Shown here one piece after another: positions 1 to 6,919 of a stretch of 9,895 nt of DNA. The notes beneath the pieces were generated by a model. That model was not told the origin of the DNA. It was given only the letters and a program-made list of their open reading frames with translations, and ran no database searches. How positions within the stretch are numbered: the first letter of the stretch is position 1; each line of letters begins with the position of its first letter. Made by a program: the position numbers and the translations under genes. The stretch comes from a bacterium (lineage in GTDB: Bacteria; Patescibacteria; JAEDAM01; Absconditabacterales; Absconditicoccaceae), in assembly GCA_017442645.1 (NCBI GenBank), contig JAFRZH010000003.1:1-9895 (forward strand), given 5' to 3'.

Positions 1-1
1 C

Positions 2-29
2 CTGACTTTAAAATGATTATTTTTATAAT
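2..29 (+). promoter_or_regulatory. Putative sigma70-type promoter for the phosphodiester-glycosidase-like gene
   Basis: CTGACT (2-7) lies 16 bases before TATAAT (24-29). A second TATAAT at 38-43 has no good -35 partner. Initiation near 36 would leave a leader of about 140 bases, much longer than the 20-30 bases inferred for other promoters in this window. Read by eye; moderate to low certainty. Confidence 0.35.
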
Positions 30-104
30 TAATTTATTATAATAAAAATAGTAAACAAAAGTATCTTGAATTGAAGTTGTGAAAAGGAGCACAAACTTTC
101 AAGA

Positions 105-128
105 GATTGGTTAATCTTCACGCCAATC
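105..128 (+). other. Small inverted repeat in a long 5' leader
   Basis: GATTGG (105-110) and CCAATC (123-128) form a perfect 6-bp stem around a 12-base loop, in the roughly 140-base leader ahead of the first gene. An AAGGAG stretch at 84-89 has no suitable start codon at normal spacing. No riboswitch family is recognised, so this could be chance or a small leader structure. Confidence 0.2.
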
Positions 129-174
129 AAATCCAATAATAAAAAGTGAAGAAAATACATAAACATAAATAAAA

Positions 175-1137
175 ATGAGAAAGTTTAAAAATGTCGTTTT
201 GTCAATTATAGTTATGACTATATTGACGATCATTGGAATTACATGTTCTGAAAATGCTACTTTTACCGAATCATTGGATCATATTGAAAAAACAAGCCTA
301 TCTAACACTCTTTCAAAGAAGGGATATAATGACATAGAAACATCAAATGAATGGGATTTAGTCATGGATCTTGGAAGTCAATATGGATATAAATTGTATA
401 AAAATGGTTGGTGTGATGATTATTTACAAAAAGTAAATCTTTCTATGGGAGCGAAACTTCAAGTAGGATTTGGTACGGAATATCCGAACATATCTGAATC
501 TTCCTCTCCATTTTTCAAAAAAAGATTGATTAATTCTTTTTGGAATAGTAAACCTGTAAAAGCTATTTCAGTAACAAATTGTTCTTTTTTCATGCCCGAC
601 AATGGTTATGATAATGAAGATTCCGTAAGATTATCCTTCCCCATAAAAATTAATGGAGTTCTAAAATCAACCGGATCAGATAATCAACGAACGGGAAAGA
701 AAAAAATGGGAATTAACTTTTTAACTCAAGAAGCTTGGATTGATACCTTTACCATAAATTCCAATGATTCAAGTATTATCGCAAATTCTTTTAGTTCTCC
801 AACAGTAATCGTTGGATACAGTCCAGAAACTTCGGAATTCAGCTGGAGTAGTGGAATTGCTCCAACATATAGATTGATGATTGGAATTAAAGATCAAGAT
901 GGAGATATCTATAGTAAAAATGAAGTTATTTACATTCTTTCTTATTGGGGACCAATCTCTAATGCAAAAGAAAAACTAGAAGAATTAGGATGTAATTCTA
1001 ATAATATCATCATGTTAGATGGAAGTGAATCATCTCAAATGATTGCAAAAAATCCCGATAATTCTTCAAGTATCCAATATGAGTTCAACAAAGATGCACG
1101 AACAATTCCAAATGTAATCTATGTTTGTAAGCCATAG
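175..1137 (+). CDS. Secreted phosphodiester glycosidase (NAGPA/DUF2233-like) protein
   Basis: A 320-residue exported protein. Residues 1-5 are basic and about 7-23 are hydrophobic, a signal peptide or anchor; Cys24 follows ITC, a poor lipobox. The C-terminal two thirds resemble the phosphodiester glycosidase domain (PF09992), whose members remove sugars from sugar-1-phosphodiesters or occur with exopolysaccharide genes. Matching landmarks are NCSFF (135-139, family NAGFF-like), YRLMIGI (232-238), LDGSESS (281-287, where the family has LDGGGS) and RTIPN near the end (309-313). The change from GGG to SES in the glycine loop may alter activity. All 20 glycines use GGN codons and there is no in-frame TGA, unlike most neighbours. 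The ATG is chosen because TAA at 166-168 lies in frame just before it. No strong Shine-Dalgarno is visible. The family call is from motif recognition, not a search. Confidence 0.65.
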   Translation: MRKFKNVVLSIIVMTILTIIGITCSENATFTESLDHIEKTSLSNTLSKKGYNDIETSNEWDLVMDLGSQYGYKLYKNGWCDDYLQKVNLSMGAKLQVGFGTEYPNISESSSPFFKKRLINSFWNSKPVKAISVTNCSFFMPDNGYDNEDSVRLSFPIKINGVLKSTGSDNQRTGKKKMGINFLTQEAWIDTFTINSNDSSIIANSFSSPTVIVGYSPETSEFSWSSGIAPTYRLMIGIKDQDGDIYSKNEVIYILSYWGPISNAKEKLEELGCNSNNIIMLDGSESSQMIAKNPDNSSSIQYEFNKDARTIPNVIYVCKP

Positions 1138-1175
1138 TATTTTATAGTCAAAGATAGATTATAAATTTATTTATG

Positions 1176-1200
1176 AGGAGTGGAGCACCACTCCTTTTTT
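1176..1200 (+). terminator. Rho-independent terminator
   Basis: A perfect 8-bp stem, AGGAGTGG (1176-1183) and CCACTCCT (1188-1195), closes a 4-base AGCA loop and runs into a T tract (1195-1200). It lies about 40 bases after the stop of the phosphodiester-glycosidase-like gene and is GC-rich for this region. Confidence 0.85.
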
Positions 1201-1205
1201 GAACA

Positions 1206-1241
1206 AATAAAAAAATCTGACTCTTTCCTCAAGAATCAGAC
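1206..1241 (-). terminator. Terminator downstream of the tex-tail fragment
   Basis: On the minus strand TCTGATTCTT and AAGAGTCAGA pair around a 5-base GAGGA loop (stem arms 1231-1240 and 1216-1225), with one T-G wobble, followed by a T-rich run (complement of 1206-1215). The wobble is an A-C mismatch in plus-strand RNA, so the hairpin suits minus-strand transcription better. It lies just after the stop of the tex-like fragment, suggesting that fragment was once the end of a transcribed gene. Confidence 0.6.
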
Positions 1242-1250
1242 TTTTTATTT

Positions 1251-1349
1251 TTATCCCCAAACGATATAGCTTTTCATTCCTGAGTTTTCGGAAGATCTTC
1301 TTTTCTGTCTTTCAGATTTTTCTTTTTTGTCTTCTTCTTTGTCTTGATT
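1251..1349 (-). pseudogene. Degenerate duplicate of the tex 3' end (C-terminal tail only)
   Basis: Read leftward, this encodes a charged tail ending SENSGMKSYIVWG and TAA. The real tex gene, 1 kb away on the same strand, ends SGNSGMKGNIVWG and TAA. The similarity is also at DNA level: both copies share the 17 bases TTATCCCCAAACGATAT (plus-strand sequence) at the stop, then diverge over about 50 bases. The fragment is open for only about 32 codons before a TAA at 1350-1352 and has no usable start besides an internal Met. It is best read as the relic of a tex duplication, or of another S1-domain gene with the same tail, now cut short by the metallopeptidase-like gene on the opposite strand. Confidence 0.6.
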
Positions 1350-1400
1350 TTAAAAAGAATCCGAATACAAAAAATTAATCTTTATTTCTTTTTTGCTCTC

Positions 1401-2186
1401 ATGCTTTCAACTCCTAAAGTTCATTTCTCTTTGATGACTCAAGAACATTGTTTCTTTCGAGGGAAACTTTTTTACTTTGAAAGGAATAAATTTCTTGATT
1501 TTAGAAAAGCGACCCTTCAAACTTATCCAGCATTAAAACATAAAAAGTTTACTTCTCTGAGAGTTTTCAAAAAATATTTTAAAAATCTGATCAAAAAACT
1601 CTATCAAGAACGTAGTCAATTTTGGAATCGCATTGTACAGGAATATCAAAAAATGCGAGATCAGTATAATGATCAATATTTTAAAACTCTTTCTGATTTT
1701 CTCCATATCGATTTTCCTCAAGAACATAGAACTATTCAAGCGGAAGTAGGGAAAACTCCAATATGTCCAAGGATACTCGATTCCTTTTCATTTTGTATGC
1801 ATATCCGAGATCCTCAAATGTCTAAAAATCGGAAAGAAAGAATTTGTGAAGTTGTAGCTCATGAATGTCTTCATTTTTTGCGATTTGAAAAACGAAAACA
1901 ACTTCATCCTGAAACTCCAAGAGAAGAATATGATTCTCCTCATTTAGTATGGCAATATTCAGAAATGGTTGCAGATCCTGTTTTTCAAGCAATCAATGTC
2001 TGTGATCTTTTTCAATTTAATGAGGAAGTGAAGAAAATTTTTCGTAGTTCTTATGATTCTTTTTATGAGATGAAAGATGGAGAAGAAGGAGTTATGGATC
2101 ATCTTATTGGGATTTTTCAAGAAAATAGTACAATAGAAGAAAAAATCGAGAAGTGATGGCAATATGTTCAAAAAATATCGAAGTAG
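1401..2186 (+). CDS. Putative HExxH zinc metallopeptidase
   Basis: A 261-residue protein from the ATG at 1401. The sequence AHECLHF contains an HExxH zinc-binding motif (His154, Glu155, His158), and SEMVAD about 30 residues later offers a third ligand (Glu188), the gluzincin arrangement. No named peptidase family is recognised. The N-terminal half is basic and aromatic-rich. The frame meets TGA at 2154-2156; read as Gly it continues for ten more codons to TAG at 2184-2186. The start is uncertain: a TTG at 1344 would add a 19-residue hydrophobic N-terminus but lies inside the tex-tail fragment, and ATG 1434 is also possible. No Shine-Dalgarno is seen at any of them. It converges on tex with about 80 bases between stops. 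Protease activity is inferred from the motif only. Confidence 0.65.
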
Positions 2187-2267
2187 GAAATGTTCTTTTA
2201 AAGAAGGCTTTTTTCTTTATGGAAGATTCAGCTTTTTTCTTTTAATCTAAAAGAGGGACAAATTATT

Positions 2268-4547
2268 TTATCCCCAAACGATATTTCCTTTCATCCCTGA
2301 GTTTCCAGAAGTTCTTCTTTCTGGTCTTTCAGGCTTCTTTTCTCTTTTTTCAAAATTCTTCTTTGCTCTTTCAGGAGCTTTAAGATATTCTTTACTACTT
2401 AAACTGAGTTTCTCTCTCTCCTCATCGATTGCGAGGACTTTGACTTTGATCTTTTCTCCAACGGAAAGCACATCAATCGGATTGGCAACATATCCATCAG
2501 CCATTTGTGATTTATGGATCAAACCGTCGTTATGAAGTCCTACATCGACGAAAGCACCAAAATCTGTAACATTTCTCACGATTCCCTCGAGTTCCATTCA
2601 GATTTTTACATCTTTAATATCCAAAACATCAGATTTGAAAACGGGTGGCTCGATTTCTTCTCTTGGGTCAAGTCCTGGCCTTTGAAGTTCTTTGATCACA
2701 TCTTCCAACGTTTCATATCCCATTCCATATTTTTCACTCCATGCCTCAAGTTGTTGATCTGTAACTTTCAAGTCTTTGAGCGGTAATTTAAGAGATTTTT
2801 TCTCGATTCCAAATTCATTTTTCAAAAGAGTATAAACCTGATCGTGATTTTCAGGATGGATTCCTGTTTCGTCGAGCGGTTCTTTTCCGTTTTTGATCCT
2901 TAAAAATCCAACCGCTTGTTCATATCCTTTTGGTCCGAGTCCTTTCGCTTTTTTAACTTGTGCTTTCGTTTCAAAAGCTCCGTTTTCATCTCTATATTCG
3001 ACGATGGCTTTCGCCGTTTTTTCACTAAGTCCTGCAACATATTGAAGTAACGTATAACTTGCAGTATTTACATCGACTCCAACGGCATTTACCGTGTCTT
3101 CGACTTTTTCATCAAGTTTTTCTTTCAAAATTTTTTGATCTACATCATGTTGATATTGTCCGACTCCGATCGATTTTGGATCAATTTTGGTAAGTTCTGC
3201 TAACGGATCTTGAACTCTATGCGCAATACTAATTGCCCCTCTAATCATCTCATTCAAATCAGGATATTCTTCTTGTGCGAGTTTACTTGCGGAATAAACC
3301 GAAGCTCATGCCTCAGAAGTAATCAAATATTGTACCGGTAAATGATGTTTTTTTATCACTTCAGCGACAAATTTTTCAGATTCTCTACTTGCAGTTCCGT
3401 TTCCGATAGAGATTAACTGTACTTTATGCGTCGTAATCAAATCAACCAATGTTTTTTCTGCACCTTCAAGGTCTTTTTTTGGATCCGTTGGGAAAATAGT
3501 CGCATTCGCTAAAAATTTTCCTGTTGGATCGACTACGGCTAATTTACATCCATGAGCGAATCCTGGATCGAATCCGAGCACCGTTAATCCTTGAATAGGA
3601 GGTGTTAAAAGGAGATTTTTCATATTTTCTCCAAAGACTTTGATAGCTGCATCGTCTGCCCATTTTTTCTTTTCGCTTCTGATTTCCCTTTCCAAACTTG
3701 GTAAAAGAAGTCTTTTGAGTCCATCATCGATTGCTGCTTCCAAAAAGATTTTAGAAGTCTGAGCATCTTTCGGGAGAAAATACTTTTCTGCGGATTCGAG
3801 GCTATGCGTTTGGGAAAGATTGAGATTTACCGTCAATTGTTTTTCTTTCTCCGCTCTACAAATCGCAAGATACGCATACGAAGGAATATCAGGAAGTGCT
3901 TTTTGATATTCTTTATACACTTTATACACTCCGTTTTCTTCAAAAGTCTTCGTAGGTTTTGTCTGAATCTCAGAATGAATCTCTTCAAATTTTTTGATTT
4001 CTTCTCTCAAATTTGCATGATCAGAAACTTCTTCTGCAACAATATCTTTTGCTCCTTGAATTGCTTCTTCTTTCGTTTTAACTGATTTCTTTGGATCTTC
4101 ATCCTCGTGGATAAATTTCTCTGCTTCGTTTTCAAACTCTTCTTGAGTCAAATCAGCTTTTTTCAAAATTTTTGCTAAAGGCTCTAATCCTTTCGCCTTA
4201 GCAATCGTCGCTTTCGTGTTTTTCTTCTCCTTGAAAGGTCTGTAAAGATCCTCGACTCTGGCTAACGTTTCGGCATCTTCGATTTCCTTCTTGAGCTCAT
4301 CGGTCAAAAGTCCTTTCTCTGCGATCAATCTGATTACATCTTCTTTCCTTGCTTCAAGATTTTTCGTATAGGTATAAATCTCGTGAAAATCTCTGAGCTG
4401 TTCATCAGTTGCTCCTTTCGTGAGTTCTTTACGGTAACGAGCGATAAATGGAATCGTATTTCCTTCATCAAGGAGTTGAATAATATTCTCAATGACTTTG
4501 AGGTCCATTCAGGTTTTTGTTTGAATTTTTTCGTTAAGAGTTTGCAT
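2268..4547 (-). CDS. tex: Tex family RNA-binding transcription accessory protein
   Basis: Tex is a cytoplasmic RNA-binding protein tied to transcription and RNA metabolism. The full 759-residue reading frame needs three in-frame TGA codons read as Gly: residue 13 (4509-4511), 414 (3306-3308, in the conserved SEAGASVYSAS motif) and 650 (2598-2600, the Gly that opens the S1 domain). The N-terminal domain carries the hallmark LLDEGNTIPFIARYRKE. The YqgF/RNase H-like fold starts near 321 (GFDPGFAHGCK). Then come DPKSIGVGQYQHDV, helix-hairpin-helix motifs (about 494-551, KGLGPKGYEQAVGFLRI) and the S1 domain (650 to about 718, FGAFVDVGLHNDGLIH), followed by a charged tail ending IVWG. The ATG at 4547 is preferred over 4508 because it restores the family N-terminus and sits about 20 bases after a promoter. 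Length matches the family (about 720-780). Only 3 of 45 glycines use TGA. Confidence 0.97.
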
Positions 4548-4573
4548 GGGTTGTAATGAAATAAAGTTTCTTT

Positions 4574-4601
4574 GTTATATTATTTTTTTCTTTTTTTGCA
4601 A
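4574..4601 (-). promoter_or_regulatory. Putative sigma70-type promoter of tex
   Basis: On the minus strand TTGCAA (4601-4596) is followed after 16 bases by TATAAC (4579-4574), which places initiation near 4567, about 20 bases before the tex ATG. The ruvA promoter has the same -35 hexamer and spacing. The A/T-rich context makes single hexamers easy to find by chance. Confidence 0.5.
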
Positions 4602-4649
4602 ATGAGTTTTTATTAGTTGCTTTGATAAAATAGTAAGATATCCTTAAAA

Positions 4650-4967
4650 TTACTTTTCTTTGGGAAAAAATTTTTCAAATTGATTTTGTATTTCAGAGAA
4701 AAGCTCTCTTTGATCTGCATCGAGATTATAAATAGCATCTTCACTTAAAATTCCATGAGGAATATCGAGTTTTAATTTTCCACAATTTACTTCATTATAA
4801 TCTTTTTTTCGTTGTATACTCTCATAATATTGTATTAATTTTTGATATTGAGGCATAAGAAGAGTTCGTTGTGCAAAAGTAATATCCAAATTAATCCACG
4901 CATCTCTTACTTCTTTAAAAATTTTTTCCATGTTTTGAATGTTTTTGATACGGTTAAATTGTTTCAT
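4650..4967 (-). CDS. Small protein of unknown function (105 aa)
   Basis: No family recognised. The 105-residue product is charged and mostly helical in appearance, with no signal peptide or membrane segment, so probably cytoplasmic. Aromatic and polar residues dominate (QYQKLIQYYESIQRKK), and NCGKLKLDIPHGIL forms a less helical middle. No in-frame TGA, but it has only two glycines. The ATG at 4967 has no Shine-Dalgarno; a second Met 12 codons in (4931) is an alternative. It lies upstream of tex on the same strand with about 100 bases between, where tex appears to have its own promoter, so a shared operon is possible but not needed. It is accepted as a gene because it is the only long open frame here, with low-GC codon use like its neighbours and no competing frame. 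Confidence 0.6.
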   Translation of the reverse strand: MKQFNRIKNIQNMEKIFKEVRDAWINLDITFAQRTLLMPQYQKLIQYYESIQRKKDYNEVNCGKLKLDIPHGILSEDAIYNLDADQRELFSEIQNQFEKFFPKEK

Positions 4968-5069
4968 TTTAGAGAAGAAAGAATAAACTGATTAATTATC
5001 AATAATCATTTGTAAAAAAGAATCAAACGCAATTAACATAAAAAATAATACAAAAGTAAGAAAAATATC

Positions 5070-5097
5070 TTGACTTAAATAAATAATATTTTATACT
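5070..5097 (+). promoter_or_regulatory. Sigma70-type promoter of the transglutaminase-like gene
   Basis: TTGACT (5070-5075), a 16-base spacer, then TATACT (5092-5097). Initiation near 5104 gives a leader of about 24 bases to the ATG at 5128. This is the best match to the bacterial consensus in the window. The rest of the 160-base divergent gap (4968-5127) is A/T-rich with no other clear element. Confidence 0.6.
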
Positions 5098-5127
5098 AAA
5101 TATATTCATATTTTTATCAACAGTTGG

Positions 5128-5769
5128 ATGGATTATTCTATTGAAAGAAATTCTCAGATTAATGATTCTTTACAAAAAATTGTGCTTATTTTGAAAAATG
5201 TGTGTAAAAATATTATTAAGACTTTTGATATTAATCTTCCTGAGAATACAATGACATTACGAAATAAGTCCTATGAGGATTTAGAAAAAGATAAAAAGAT
5301 TTTTGCAGTATATAGTTGTTGACTTATGTCTCTTTATCTTTTTCATGCTTTAAAAGATTGATGATTTGATGATATTTCCTTATGTTTTTGAATGGGAAAA
5401 AAGAAAAATACTCAAAAAGAAAATTTTCATTTTTGGTTAAAAATTCAAGAAAATGAACATATCTATTTGGTTGATAATAGAGAACAAATGGAGATTGATA
5501 TTTGGACAGAGGATAAAATTCTAAAAAATGCAGATGGTAATATTATTACTCCTAAGAAAACTGTAACCAATATTAGTAAAACAACAAAACTTTTGGATCT
5601 TGAATCTGTAGATATTAAAGATGCATTAAAAAAGTTTACTAAGAAACATTTAGAAATCTTTTTTGCTAATATGGCTACTGATACCAAAAAATCTTATACT
5701 AAACGAACAATTTATCCATGAAATTCAATAAATACTCCTATTACCATCATTCCCTTTCTTGAAGAATAA
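5128..5769 (+). CDS. Transglutaminase-like (papain-fold) cysteine protein
   Basis: A 213-residue protein that appears only when five TGA codons are read as Gly (residues 65, 78, 79, 88 and 198; 78-79 are a tandem pair at 5359-5364). The middle fits the Cys-His-Asp layout of the transglutaminase-like/papain superfamily: YSCGLMSLYLFHAL (Cys64 at the start of a helix), NFHFWLKI (His101) and HIYLVDN (Asp116). The spacing of 37 and 15 residues suits that fold. Members cleave or cross-link peptide bonds, and some are inactive, so the substrate is unknown. The N-terminal 60 residues are helical, and there is no signal peptide, so a cytoplasmic site is likely. A promoter lies about 24 bases upstream of the ATG. 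It ends at TAA 5767-5769, 7 bases from the convergent gene. Five of seven glycines use TGA. The open frame is clear; the fold is inference. Confidence 0.75.
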
Positions 5770-5776
5770 ACAATTA

Positions 5777-6208
5777 TTAAGATTGAAAAATCTTTTCCTG
5801 AAAAAACTTTTTCCATGCATCTTGAGGAGAAAGTTCCTTATTATCCTGCATCTCTATTATTTTTTCTTCATTGGTCTTAATATGACTAAGAGTGGTCTCA
5901 TTAAATCCCGTATGGGAAAAGTCATCTTTAAATGCAATAATTCTTTCTCACCAAAAAATAACATTATTATCATGTGCTAAAAAAAAGTGTCCATAATCAG
6001 AAGCTAAATATTTTGATTCAAAATTATTTACAAAATCTAATTCTTCTTGAAGAAGTTCAGATTTTTTTTTAATATTTTCCGTGGTATTTATAATTTCTAG
6101 ATAATTCATATACCTTTCAACAGAAAAAATCATCATTACAAAAAAAAGAAATACTAATCCATATTTTATTTTTGTGATATTTTTTTTGAAAAATTCTCTA
6201 AAAGTCAT
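5777..6208 (-). CDS. Small single-pass membrane coiled-coil protein (FtsB/DivIC-like topology)
   Basis: A 143-residue protein with a short basic N-terminus, one membrane segment at about 14-32 (rich in F, V, L, M) and a likely coiled coil at about 34-64, then a soluble C-terminal region. With the standard code it would stop at 5948-5950. Reading that TGA as Gly87 extends it by 57 residues to TAA at 5777-5779 and gives NVIFWGERIIAF. The order short cytoplasmic tail, membrane helix, coiled coil is that of the divisome proteins FtsB, FtsL and DivIC, but no diagnostic sequence is seen, so this is a topological analogy only. Its ATG comes 10 bases after the ruvA stop, so the two are probably one operon. 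The stop lies 7 bases from the convergent transglutaminase-like gene. Confidence 0.75.
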
Positions 6209-6218
6209 TAAAAAATAT

Positions 6219-6770
6219 TTAAATATTAGAAATAACCCATTTTATAACTTGACTCATATTCTCTTTCGTAATAGTATTTTTATACTCTGAAAGTTTTGTT
6301 TTGACTATTTCTGGTTCATATCAAAGTCATTTTAAAGTTTTCAAAATCGAAGTAAAATATTTTTGATTTGAATTCATTTGCTGTATTACATCTACATCGA
6401 AATTTCCCTTCATTTCTAAAACAATTTTCTTTGCTGATTTCGGTCAAATACCAGGGATCGCTTGAAAAAAACTGGTATCCATATTTTTTACGGCATTTGC
6501 AAGATCTTCTTGTGGATATTTTGAGATTAAAAATGCAGTTTTTATTCAGACTCATGAAACTTTTAAAAGATTTTCAAAAAGCTGTTTTTGTTCAAAACTA
6601 TCAAAAGCATAATAAAATATTGTTTTTTTTTGATCATCAAATTGAGGATATAAAAAAAAGTCTCCTTCTGTATTATCCCCTTGATAATATATTTGAATTC
6701 AAAAATCTCTTACCATTAAAAAAAGATTTCCTTTGATATCTTTGATAACTCCTCTTAAGAAATGAAACAT
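6219..6770 (-). CDS. ruvA: Holliday junction branch migration protein RuvA
   Basis: RuvA binds four-way DNA junctions as a tetramer and positions the RuvB motor for branch migration. The 183-residue frame (family about 190-200) needs six TGA codons read as Gly, at residues 24, 73, 75, 109, 148 and 150. It starts with the family-like MFHFLRGVI. An OB-fold domain I covers about 1-62; the acidic D45-D46 may correspond to the acidic pin. Helix-hairpin-helix 1 is SGVGIKTA (72-79), with both glycines encoded by TGA. Helix-hairpin-helix 2 is PGIGPKSAKKIVLEMKG (106-122), with Gly109 from TGA. Domain III, the RuvB-contacting part, starts near 136 and has LKGLGY (146-151), again with both glycines from TGA. 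With the standard code no piece of this gene is recognisable. ruvB is not in the window. The membrane coiled-coil gene follows after 10 bases. A promoter lies about 24 bases upstream. Confidence 0.95.
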
Positions 6771-6800
6771 TTTTACAATTTATGAAATATGAACTCTTTA

Positions 6801-6828
6801 AATATAAAGATTCTTCTTTTCTTTGCAA
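6801..6828 (-). promoter_or_regulatory. Putative sigma70-type promoter of ruvA
   Basis: On the minus strand TTGCAA (6828-6823), a 16-base spacer, then TATATT (6806-6801). Initiation near 6794 gives a leader of about 24 bases to the ruvA ATG. Same -35 hexamer and spacing as the tex promoter. It is divergent from the pyruvyl transferase promoter in the same 150-base gap. Confidence 0.5.
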
Positions 6829-6855
6829 CTTAAAAATAAAAGTACAGAAAAACAT

Positions 6856-6885
6856 TTGCACTTTTATCTATTAATCTTATATATT
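6856..6885 (+). promoter_or_regulatory. Putative sigma70-type promoter of the pyruvyl transferase gene
   Basis: TTGCAC (6856-6861) precedes an overlapping set of -10-like hexamers: TATATA at 6878 (16-base spacer) or TATATT at 6880 (18-base spacer). Initiation near 6890 leaves about 30 bases to the ATG at 6920. The leader has AGGTG at 6913-6917, but it is only two bases from the ATG, closer than a normal Shine-Dalgarno. Confidence 0.4.
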
Positions 6886-6919
6886 ATACATAATAGAGCA
6901 TTTTATTTATTCAGGTGAT

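Noticed and set aside
1533..1739. Minus-strand open frame opposite the metallopeptidase-like gene
   Set aside because: Low-complexity F/I/L/K translation typical of an antisense shadow; the plus strand has an HExxH motif. The same applies to the minus frame at 1959-2171.
2208..2242. Direct repeat GCTTTTTTCTTT (2208-2219, 2231-2242) and A/T hairpin at 2238-2254 between the zinc-peptidase-like gene and tex
   Set aside because: Low-complexity sequence; the hairpin lacks GC pairs and a following T tract, so neither a terminator nor a mobile-element end is supported.
2514..2786. Plus-strand open frame opposite tex
   Set aside because: Lies wholly inside the well-supported tex gene; so does the plus frame at 3804-4085.
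2268..4547. tex as a pseudogene broken by three stop codons
   Set aside because: The frame is kept across all three TGA sites, flanking residues match Tex motifs directly, and the same recoding repairs ruvA and other genes.
5463..5687. Minus-strand open frame inside the transglutaminase-like gene
   Set aside because: Shadow of the plus-strand gene, which has a promoter and a motif layout. The plus frame at 5759-5980 is likewise the shadow of the membrane coiled-coil gene.
6316..6861. Several frames over ruvA (minus 6316-6555 and 6673-6861, plus 6368-6736)
   Set aside because: All are out of frame with or opposite to RuvA, whose domains are fully recognisable when TGA is Gly.
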